Positions 57,608 to 64,000 of a stretch of 64,000 nucleotides of DNA are shown in pieces (position 1 is the stretch's first letter; each line of letters begins with the position of its first letter). The notes under the pieces were generated by a model. That model made no database searches and was not told the DNA's origin. It was given only the letters and a program-made list of their open reading frames with translations. Position numbers and translations under genes: made by a program. The stretch is taken from NCBI RefSeq assembly GCF_013155375.1, contig NZ_JABJQY010000002.1:124001-188000 (forward strand), written 5' to 3'. Source of the stretch: Nocardioides sp. zg-1308. GTDB taxonomy: Bacteria; Actinomycetota; Actinomycetes; Propionibacteriales; Nocardioidaceae.

Positions 57608-58477
57608 CTAGCTCACGGCACCCAGACGCGTGGCGAGGGAGGCGGCGGCGGCGCCGGCGAGGTGGCCCAGCCGCTCGGCCCCGTCGACCTCTGCCTGGTG
57701 CGCGCCGCCGAGGAGCACCGCGGCCATCGGCCGCACCGCCTCGACGACCTCCCGGACGGCGGGCAGGTCCTCGAGCGTCGGTGCGGCGAGGACGACCGCG
57801 GCGGGTGCGACGAGTCGTACGGCGCTCACCCACGCCTCGAGCGGGAGGTCGCCGCCGAGGTAGGTCACCGCGACGCCGCGGGACCGCAGGACCAGGGCGA
57901 AGGACAGGATGCCGACCTCGTGGCGGGAGCCGCGGGCGAGGCCGACGACGACGCGCGGACCGCCGGTCGGCGCCGACGGGATCGACTGGAAGGCCTGGGC
58001 GAGCCGGCGGTGCACCGACGCGGTGACGAAGTGCTCGCCGGCAACGGTCACCTCACCGCGCTGCCATGCCCTGCCGAGGTGCACCATCGACGGCAGCAGC
58101 CAGTCGTCGACCACCGAGACGAGGTCGGCGTCGGCGAAGCCGTCCGACAGGAGCCGCTCGAGCCCGGGCACGTCGAAGTCCTGCGCGCACTGCACGAGCG
58201 TGTGGTGGCGCTCCTCGAACGGCGGCTCGGCCGGGCGCGGGAGCACCGCCTCCGCGGCCGCCACGTCCGTCGCGACGTGCCGCGCCGCCTCCTGCGCCGA
58301 CCAGCCGGCGTCCACCAGGCTGCGCATCACGCTGAGCCGGCGCACGGCCTCGTCGTCGTAGAGCCGGTAGTTGCCCGAGGAGCGCTGCGGGACGACCACG
58401 CCGTAGCGCTGCTCCCACTTGCGGAGGGTCCCGCTGGGCACGCCGGTGAGCTCTGCGGCCCGCCCGACGGTGTACAC
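57608..58477 (-). CDS. MerR regulator with B12-binding domain (CarH/LitR-like)
   Basis: The 289-residue protein has a MerR HTH (about 1-70; VGRAAELTGVPSGTLRKWEQ), a helical B12-cap domain with the W-x9-EH motif (Trp138, Glu148, His149) and a cobalamin Rossmann domain with the lower-ligand His186 in GSRHEVG. This is the pattern of CarH/LitR photoreceptors, which use adenosylcobalamin to repress carotenoid or light-response genes in the dark. It starts with GTG inside a gtgtacac palindrome. No carotenoid genes are nearby. The gene is divergent from a spermidine-synthase-like gene. Confidence 0.88.
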   Translation of the reverse strand: MYTVGRAAELTGVPSGTLRKWEQRYGVVVPQRSSGNYRLYDDEAVRRLSVMRSLVDAGWSAQEAARHVATDVAAAEAVLPRPAEPPFEERHHTLVQCAQDFDVPGLERLLSDGFADADLVSVVDDWLLPSMVHLGRAWQRGEVTVAGEHFVTASVHRRLAQAFQSIPSAPTGGPRVVVGLARGSRHEVGILSFALVLRSRGVAVTYLGGDLPLEAWVSAVRLVAPAAVVLAAPTLEDLPAVREVVEAVRPMAAVLLGGAHQAEVDGAERLGHLAGAAAASLATRLGAVS

Positions 58478-58559
58478 GGTTCCAACGTAACAACGCCCGG
58501 ACCGTCCGGCGCACTACTTCTGCACAGTTTTCGGGCCGGGCACCCGGCAGGATGGGGCC

Positions 58560-59228
58560 GTGGACAGCGTGGAGATCGCACGGGCGGAGTCCGAGCGCGG
58601 GGAGGTCGTGCTGCGGCGGCGTACGTCGGACACGGCGGCGGACGTGGTGGAGCTGCGGGTCAACGGGGTGTTCGTCATGGACACGCTGGAGACGACCAGC
58701 GAGATCGAGCTCGCCGCGCAGGCCCTCGACCTGGTCGAGGAGCCGGCTGCCGTCCTCATCGGCGGGCTCGGCCTCGGGTTCACCCTGCAGCGGGTCCTGG
58801 CCGACCCGCGCGTCGAGCGCGCCGTCGTCGTGGAGATCGAGGAGCCGCTCATCCGCTGGATGCGCGACGGCACCGTCCCGCACGGACCGGCGGTGCTCGC
58901 CGACACGCGCGCCACCGTGGTCAACGCCGACATCGCGATGGCCATCGCGGAGGCGCGGTCGACGTACGACCTCGTGCTGCTCGACGTCGACAACGGCCCC
59001 GGCTACCTCGTCCACGAGGCCAACGAGGCGGTCTACGAGGCCCCGTTCCTCCGCCGGTGCCACGACGTGCTCAGCCCCGGCGGCGTCCTCGTCGTGTGGT
59101 CGGGCAGCGCCGCACCCGGCCTGCTCACCGCGCTGCGCGAGGTGTTCGGCGAGGCCGAGGAGCAGGCCCACGACGTGCTGCTGCAGGACCGGCCGGAGGA
59201 GTACTTCCTCTACCTCGCCCGCCGCTGA
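58560..59228 (+). CDS. Spermidine synthase-like methyltransferase-fold protein
   Basis: The 222-residue protein has the spermidine synthase-like Rossmann fold (VLIGGLGLGFTLQRVL, VVVEIEEPLIRW, DLVLLDVDNGPGYLVH, LSPGGVLVVWS). It lacks the N-terminal tetramerisation domain and the usual GGGDG and D(D/E) aminopropyl pattern, so polyamine synthesis is doubtful. It could be an orphan methyltransferase. The start is GTG 58560. Confidence 0.78.
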   Translation: MDSVEIARAESERGEVVLRRRTSDTAADVVELRVNGVFVMDTLETTSEIELAAQALDLVEEPAAVLIGGLGLGFTLQRVLADPRVERAVVVEIEEPLIRWMRDGTVPHGPAVLADTRATVVNADIAMAIAEARSTYDLVLLDVDNGPGYLVHEANEAVYEAPFLRRCHDVLSPGGVLVVWSGSAAPGLLTALREVFGEAEEQAHDVLLQDRPEEYFLYLARR

Positions 59229-59240
59229 CCGCGGGAACCC

Positions 59241-61136
59241 TCAGCGCAGGAACGCCTCCAGTACCGGGCCGGCGGTCTGCGAGCCGGAGACGCCGGTCTC
59301 GACGAAGACCGCCACGGCGAGGTCGCCGCGGGTGGCGATCATCCAGGCATGCGTCGGGAGGCTCCCGGACGCATCGGGCTGGCCGTACTCGGCCGTGCCG
59401 GTCTTGGCGCCGACCTCACCCGGCACGTCGAGCAGGAACCGCCCCGACCCCGTGGTCACCACGGCCCGCATCAGGCCGCGGAGGGTGCCGGCCTCCACCG
59501 GTGTCAGCGGCACCTCGGGGGGCGTCTGCTGCACCTGGTGGTCCGGGAGGAGCACCGGCAGCACCGCCCGACCGGCGGAGACCGACGCCGCGACCGTGGC
59601 CATCGCGAACGGGCTGGCCAGCACGGTGCCCTGGCCGATCATGTCGGCGGCGGCCCCGGTCTCGGTCTCGGGCGGTGGCACCTGCCCGAAGTAGACCGGG
59701 AAGCCGAGGTCGTGGTCGGTGCCGAGCCCGAGCGCCTGCGCCGCGGCGGCGAGGTCGCCGGGGGCGAGCCGGTCGGCGTTGCCGATGAGCGCCGTGTTGC
59801 ACGACTGGGCGATCGCCTGGACGAACGGGATGTCGCCGAGCGCCGACGCCGGGTAGTCGTCGTAGTTCTTGAAGGAGCGGCCGTCCACCACGGTCGTGGC
59901 GGGGCACGACACGACGTCGTCGACGGACAGCCCGCTGCGCACCAGGGCCAGCGAGGAGACGACCTTGAAGGTCGAGCCGGGCGCGTACTGGCCCGTGGAG
60001 GCGAGGTCGGCACCGGCCGTCCCGACGCCGTTGGCGGTGGCGAGCACGGCACCGTCGGAGGGCCGGACGGCCACCAGCGCGGCGGCCGGGGCGGACTCGC
60101 CCAGCGTGGCGAGCGCCGCCTCGGCGCGCTGCTGCAGGTCGGGGTCGAGCGTCGTGGCGAGGTCCGTGCCGTCGGTCGCGGGGACCTCGAAGAGCGTGCG
60201 CAGCTCGTCCTCGGCGTCGCGCGCGACGACGGCCGTGCCGGAGCTGCCGCGCAGCTGCTCGTCGTAGCGCAGCTGCAGCCCGGACAGCCCCACCTCGTCG
60301 CCGGCCGCGATGCTGCCCCCGGACTCCTCGACGAGCTCGGCGGTGGCGGGGCCGACGCGTCCGAGCAGCGCGGCGGCGAACTCCCGGGTCGGCGCGAGCG
60401 GCAGTGTGTCGCGCACCGCGAGCGCGCCCGGGATCTCGCGGAAGGCGGGCAGCACGTCGAGGGCGTCGTCCTCGCGCAGCACGATCGCCTCGACGAAGGC
60501 CTCGGCGCCCATCGCCTCCGCGCGCTCGACGTACGCCGCCTCGTCCACGTCGAGGACCCGGGCGATGCGCCGGGCGCTGCGGGCGACCTGCGGCCCCTCG
60601 ACCTTGGTCTTGTCGAGGCCGTAGCGCAGGACCGGCCGCTCGGCCACCAGCACGGCACCGTCCGCTCCGGTGATGTCACCGCGCTGCGCGGTGACCGTCC
60701 GCAGGCCGAGGGTGTCGCCCTCGGCGAGGTCCGGTGCCAGCGCCTCCGGCGTCCAGTCGACCCGCCATCCCGGGTCGGCCTCGACCAGGGCGACGCTCGA
60801 CTCGTAGTCCCAGGTCGCGTCCTCCGTGACCTGCCACCGCCACCCCAGGGTCGCGGTCGCCGAGGTCGCGTCGTCCTCCGGCTCCTCGACGCGGACGACC
60901 TCGACCTCGACGGGCACCTCGTCGAGGGGCGCGACCAGCTCGGCGTACGCCGCCCGGTCGGCCTCGTCCGTCAGCGGGACGTCGCCGAGCGAGTGGTCCG
61001 ACAGGGCGGCCGCGAGGTCGTCGGCGAGGTCGCCGGCCGGGTCGGTGTCGTCGCCGCCGAGCGCCGAGCAGGCGGAGCCGACCCCGACGAGCACGGCGGC
61101 CAGTCCGGCACCGACCCCGAGACGCAGTGATCGCAT
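59241..61136 (-). CDS. Penicillin-binding transpeptidase lipoprotein
   Basis: The 631-residue protein has a lipoprotein signal (VGVGSACSALGG), an NTF2-like MecA_N domain (about 35-150), a PBP dimer-like segment (about 150-300) and a transpeptidase domain with SxxK (PGSTFKVVSS), SxN (QSCNTAL) and KTG (GAKTGTAEYG). It cross-links peptidoglycan, class B type. The MecA-like layout is frequent in actinobacteria and does not itself show resistance. Confidence 0.92.
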   Translation of the reverse strand: MRSLRLGVGAGLAAVLVGVGSACSALGGDDTDPAGDLADDLAAALSDHSLGDVPLTDEADRAAYAELVAPLDEVPVEVEVVRVEEPEDDATSATATLGWRWQVTEDATWDYESSVALVEADPGWRVDWTPEALAPDLAEGDTLGLRTVTAQRGDITGADGAVLVAERPVLRYGLDKTKVEGPQVARSARRIARVLDVDEAAYVERAEAMGAEAFVEAIVLREDDALDVLPAFREIPGALAVRDTLPLAPTREFAAALLGRVGPATAELVEESGGSIAAGDEVGLSGLQLRYDEQLRGSSGTAVVARDAEDELRTLFEVPATDGTDLATTLDPDLQQRAEAALATLGESAPAAALVAVRPSDGAVLATANGVGTAGADLASTGQYAPGSTFKVVSSLALVRSGLSVDDVVSCPATTVVDGRSFKNYDDYPASALGDIPFVQAIAQSCNTALIGNADRLAPGDLAAAAQALGLGTDHDLGFPVYFGQVPPPETETGAAADMIGQGTVLASPFAMATVAASVSAGRAVLPVLLPDHQVQQTPPEVPLTPVEAGTLRGLMRAVVTTGSGRFLLDVPGEVGAKTGTAEYGQPDASGSLPTHAWMIATRGDLAVAVFVETGVSGSQTAGPVLEAFLR

Positions 61137-61245
61137 GGCGTCATGCTTCCACCTCGCCGGGCGAGGCCGAGCCCGCAAACGCCGACGACCGGCGGGGAGT
61201 CGTGCGGCGGGGAGTCGTGAGGCGGTCGCGAGCAGCGCGATGCGC

Positions 61246-61770
61246 TCAGGCGAGCGCCGCGCGGTAGTGCGCCTGGAAGGCCGGGTAGTAGTCGTCGAAG
61301 TCGATGGCCGTGAGGTCGGCGCCCGTCTCGGCCGCCACGAGGCGGTCGAGGTAGTAGTCCCAGCCGGGCCCCACGCTCTCGGCGAGCACCGTGTCGGTGA
61401 CGCCCTGGGCGAAGGTGAGGGTGGTGACACCGTCGGCCTCGGCGAGGTCCACCTGCCAGACCCACAGCCGAGCGGCGTCGTCGGGCTGCGCCGAGCGCAT
61501 GACCAGGCGGCGCGGCGGCACGCACTCGTCGACCCAGATGGTCTCCTCGGGGACGTCGTCGCCCTCCGCCGTCATCCGGAAGGCGACCGACCCCGCGGCG
61601 GGGTCGCCCGCCCACACCCCGATCCAGCGGGCGAGCCGGTCGGACTCGGTCACGGCCGCCCACACGTCGTCGATCGGTGCCCGGAAGGTCCGCTCGAAGA
61701 CGAGGAACGTCTCGCCGTCGCGCTCCTCGCGGCGTCCGGTGGGGTGGGGTGCGGTGGTGCCGGTGCTCAT
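61246..61770 (-). CDS. SRPBCC/AHSA1-type protein
   Basis: The 174-residue protein has the START-like SRPBCC fold (FERTFRAPIDDVWAAVTESD, RLARWIGVW, GWDYYLDRLVAAE). It overlaps the ArsR gene by ATGA. ArsR-SRPBCC pairs are a common two-gene unit in actinobacteria; the SRPBCC protein may bind or carry a hydrophobic ligand. Ligand unknown. Confidence 0.88.
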   Translation of the reverse strand: MSTGTTAPHPTGRREERDGETFLVFERTFRAPIDDVWAAVTESDRLARWIGVWAGDPAAGSVAFRMTAEGDDVPEETIWVDECVPPRRLVMRSAQPDDAARLWVWQVDLAEADGVTTLTFAQGVTDTVLAESVGPGWDYYLDRLVAAETGADLTAIDFDDYYPAFQAHYRAALA

Positions 61771-62138
61771 GCTGTCTCCTCAGCGTGGTCGGGTCGGTCG
61801 GCGGCGCGCTCGCGCGTGGTGCGCCGGACCTCGAGGTCGAGGCCGTCGAGGACGGACTCGGCGAACCTCACGTCCGACGAGGGGGCGTCCGGCTCGAGGC
61901 CGTCCAGCCAGTCGCGGACCACGCCCAGCCCGGCCGCCTCGAACCGGTAGTGCCGCTCGCGGCCCCGGTCCTCGGCGCTCACCAGCCCCGCGTCGGCCAG
62001 CAGGCGCAGGTGCCGGCTGACGGCGGGACGGCTCACGTCGTGGTCGGCGGCGAGGTCGACCACGCGGGCCGGTCCGCGGGCCAGCCGGGCGACCAGGCCT
62101 CGCCGCACCGGGTCGGCGAGAGCGGCGAACGGATCCAT
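61767..62138 (-). CDS. ArsR-family regulator
   Basis: The 123-residue winged-helix protein (DPFAALADPVRRGLVARLAR, DVSRPAVSRHLRLLADAGLV) has no metal-binding Cys pair, so it probably senses something other than metal. It is transcribed with the SRPBCC gene and has a perfect 9-bp inverted repeat just upstream, the likely autoregulatory operator. Confidence 0.9.
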   Translation of the reverse strand: MDPFAALADPVRRGLVARLARGPARVVDLAADHDVSRPAVSRHLRLLADAGLVSAEDRGRERHYRFEAAGLGVVRDWLDGLEPDAPSSDVRFAESVLDGLDLEVRRTTRERAADRPDHAEETA

Positions 62139-62143
62139 GCGAT

Positions 62144-62167
62144 ATTGGTAACGTGTTGGTTACCAAT
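62144..62167 (-). promoter_or_regulatory. ArsR operator candidate
   Basis: attggtaac-gtgttg-gttaccaat is a perfect 9-bp inverted repeat with a 6-bp spacer, 6 nt upstream of the ArsR start and 24 nt before fumC. Its position in the shared divergent region means it could also affect fumC. Confidence 0.75.
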
Positions 62168-62190
62168 GTGTCAAGGGATACCGTCGACCC

Positions 62191-63573
62191 ATGAGCGAGA
62201 CACGCATCGAGCACGACTCCATGGGCGAGGTCGAGGTGCCTCGCGACGCACTCTGGCGGGCGCAGACGCAGCGCGCGGTCGAGAACTTCCCGATCAGCGG
62301 CCTCACGCTCCAGCCCCGCCACGTCCAGGCATTGGCGCACGTCAAGGCGGCGGCCGCGACGGCCAACGCCGCCCTGGGCGTGATCAGCGACGAGCAGGCG
62401 CGCGCCGTCGTCGCCGCTGCCGACGCGATCGTCGCCGGCGACCACGACGGCGAGTTCCCGCTCGACGTCTTCCAGACGGGTTCCGGCACCAGCTCCAACA
62501 TGAACGCCAACGAGGTGATCGCCACGCTCGCGGCCCGCGCCGGTGTCGAGGTGCACCCCAACGACCACGTCAACGCGTCGCAGAGCAGCAACGACACCTT
62601 CCCGACCAGCATCCACGTCGCCGCGACGCTCGCCGTGGTCGACGACCTCGTCCCGGCCCTCGACCGGCTCGCGACGTCGTTCGAGGCCAAGGCCGTCGAG
62701 TTCGCAGACCACGTCAAGGCCGGGCGGACCCACCTGATGGACGCCACCCCCGTGACGCTCGGCCAGGAGATGGGGGCGTACGCCGCCACGCTGCGGCTCG
62801 GCGTCGAGCGGCTCGAGGCGGTGCTCCCCCGCGTCCGCGAGCTGCCGCTCGGCGGCACCGCGGTCGGCACCGGCATCAACACCCCGGCCGAGTTCGCCGA
62901 GCGCGCCATCACTGCGCTCGCCGAGCGCACCGGCCAGCCCTTCACCGAGACCCGCGACCACTTCGAGGCCCAGGGCACCCGCGACTCCCTCGTCGAGCTG
63001 TCCGGGGTGCTGCGCACCGTCGCGGTCGGCCTCACCAAGATCTGCAACGACCTGCGCTGGATGTCGTCCGGCCCCACCACCGGCCTGGCCGAGATCCACC
63101 TCCCCGACCTGCAGCCGGGCTCCAGCATCATGCCGGGCAAGGTGAACCCGGTGCTGCCCGAGGCGACGCTCATGGTCTGCGCCCGGGTCGTCGGCAACGA
63201 CGCGACGGTCGCGTGGGCGGGCGCCTCGGGGAGCTTCGAGCTCAACGTGATGATGCCCGTGATGGCCCACGCCTTGCTGGAGTCGATCCACGTGCTGTCC
63301 ACCTCGACCGTGCTGCTCGCCGAGCGCTGCGTCGACGGCATCACCGCCGACGCGGAGCGGATGCGGCGCTACGCCGAGTCCTCGCCGTCGGTCGTCACGC
63401 CGCTCAACGCCCACGTCGGCTACGAGGAGGCGGCGAAGATCGCCAAGCGGGCGCTGGCCGAGGGCGCGACGATCCGCGAGACGGTCATCGCGATGGGCTA
63501 CGTCGAGCGGGGCGACCTCACCGAGGAGCAGCTCGACGCGGCGCTCGACGTGGACTCGATGACGGGCGACTGA
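62191..63573 (+). CDS. fumC: Class II fumarate hydratase
   Basis: The 460-residue enzyme has the fumarase/aspartase signature [11 protein letters not shown], plus [14 protein letters not shown] and [13 protein letters not shown]. It is the oxygen-stable fumarase of the TCA cycle. It is divergent from the ArsR gene (52 nt between starts). Having both class I and class II fumarases lets the cell keep the step under iron limitation or oxidative stress; that is known from other bacteria. Confidence 0.96.
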   Translation: MSETRIEHDSMGEVEVPRDALWRAQTQRAVENFPISGLTLQPRHVQALAHVKAAAATANAALGVISDEQARAVVAAADAIVAGDHDGEFPLDVFQTGSGTSSNMNANEVIATLAARAGVEVHPNDHVNASQSSNDTFPTSIHVAATLAVVDDLVPALDRLATSFEAKAVEFADHVKAGRTHLMDATPVTLGQEMGAYAATLRLGVERLEAVLPRVRELPLGGTAVGTGINTPAEFAERAITALAERTGQPFTETRDHFEAQGTRDSLVELSGVLRTVAVGLTKICNDLRWMSSGPTTGLAEIHLPDLQPGSSIMPGKVNPVLPEATLMVCARVVGNDATVAWAGASGSFELNVMMPVMAHALLESIHVLSTSTVLLAERCVDGITADAERMRRYAESSPSVVTPLNAHVGYEEAAKIAKRALAEGATIRETVIAMGYVERGDLTEEQLDAALDVDSMTGD

Positions 63574-63614
63574 ACCGGATCCCGATCGTCCGCTTCCGGG
63601 TCTAGCGTGGCGGC

Positions 63615-64000
63615 ATGGCTGACGACGGGGCGGACCAGGGGGCGTACACGATCGCGGAGCTGACGGCCGAGACCTGGCCGGCGTTCGACGACCTCGTGCT
63701 GCGCCACAACGGGATCTTCGGCGGCTGCTGGTGCATCTGGTTCCATCCCGACAGCGAGGAGCGCGGCCAGGGCGCGGAGGCCAACCGCGCCCTCAAGCGG
63801 CGCTACGTCGAGGCCGGCGCGGCCCACGCGGCACTGGTGATGGACGGCGACGAGGCGGTCGCCTGGGCGGAGTACGGCACGCCCGCCGAGCTGCCCACGC
63901 TGCACCACCTCAAGCAGTACGACGCGGAGAAGACCGGCGACCCCGACTACCGCATCACCTGCGTCTTCGTCGACCGGCGCCACCGCCGGCGCGGCGTCAC
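63615..64000 (+). CDS. GNAT-like acetyltransferase (partial)
   Basis: The first 128 codons are in the window; the 3' end is cut. The frame gives a GNAT-like N-terminus with GGCWCIWFH, AVAWAEYGTP and CVFVDRRHRRRGV, the last being the acetyl-CoA loop beginning. Proteins with this GGCWC type are often annotated as GNAT or ribosomal-protein acetyltransferase-like. Substrate unknown. Confidence 0.8.
   Translation, partial: MADDGADQGAYTIAELTAETWPAFDDLVLRHNGIFGGCWCIWFHPDSEERGQGAEANRALKRRYVEAGAAHAALVMDGDEAVAWAEYGTPAELPTLHHLKQYDAEKTGDPDYRITCVFVDRRHRRRGV

Overview
The window is high-GC DNA packed with genes, with many GTG starts and 4-nt ATGA/GTGA overlaps. Its conserved order DUF6542 / Sua5-like / ispH / xseA / xseB / DUF4245 / glpX, the ANTAR regulators, DUF1707 and the LpqY-Sug-type sugar ABC operon point to an actinobacterium. 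A Nocardioides-type member of the Nocardioidaceae fits best, but genus is an inference from gene style only.

Region 1 (1-4670) holds four ANTAR-domain regulators (three with GAF sensors), two small membrane proteins and a decayed Fic gene. Region 2 (about 4669-15872) looks like an integrative element in the 3' end of ychF. A 21-bp direct repeat (20/21 identical), which contains the last codons of ychF, bounds it. A tyrosine integrase sits next to the right repeat, with an excisionase-like gene, a VapBC45-like toxin-antitoxin pair and unknown genes. Its cargo is a D-tartrate module: a GntR regulator, a tripartite tricarboxylate-type transporter (tctC-tctB-tctA) and a D(-)-tartrate dehydratase that would yield oxaloacetate.

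Region 3 (15854-26050) is ychF, two paralogous secreted metalloproteases flanking a pair of bacterial PH-domain membrane proteins, exonuclease III, an MFS carrier divergent from a GlxA-type regulator, rmuC and a DUF6542 protein. Region 4 (26048-33985) starts with an array of four near-palindromic repeats, followed by the housekeeping block Sua5-like, ispH, xseA-xseB, DUF4245 and glpX. A molybdate operon (regulator-modA-modB-modC) sits between the last two.

Region 5 (33950-46440) has two alpha/beta hydrolases, galK, a complete sugar ABC importer plus a second sugar-type ATPase that converges on it, a DUF1707 protein, a CapA-M15 fusion lipoprotein and a flavin monooxygenase-like protein. The importer operon and the second ATPase each have a CRP-like palindrome upstream. 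Region 6 (46500-54120) has a PEP mutase/isocitrate lyase-family enzyme, a TetR-MMPL operon with an operator palindrome, and a four-gene ABC importer of the iron/polyamine/phosphonate type. Region 7 (54350-64000) has a PLDc_N protein, class I fumarase, an AbiEi/DUF559-like gene between two 50-bp hairpin repeats, a CarH/LitR-like B12-binding MerR regulator divergent from a spermidine-synthase-like protein, a penicillin-binding protein, an ArsR-SRPBCC pair with a 9-bp operator palindrome, class II fumarase (fumC), and a GNAT acetyltransferase cut by the window end.

The most interesting point is the ychF-targeted element carrying D-tartrate catabolism, whose left junction looks like tandem integration. 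No tRNA, rRNA, CRISPR array or insertion-sequence transposase was recognised.
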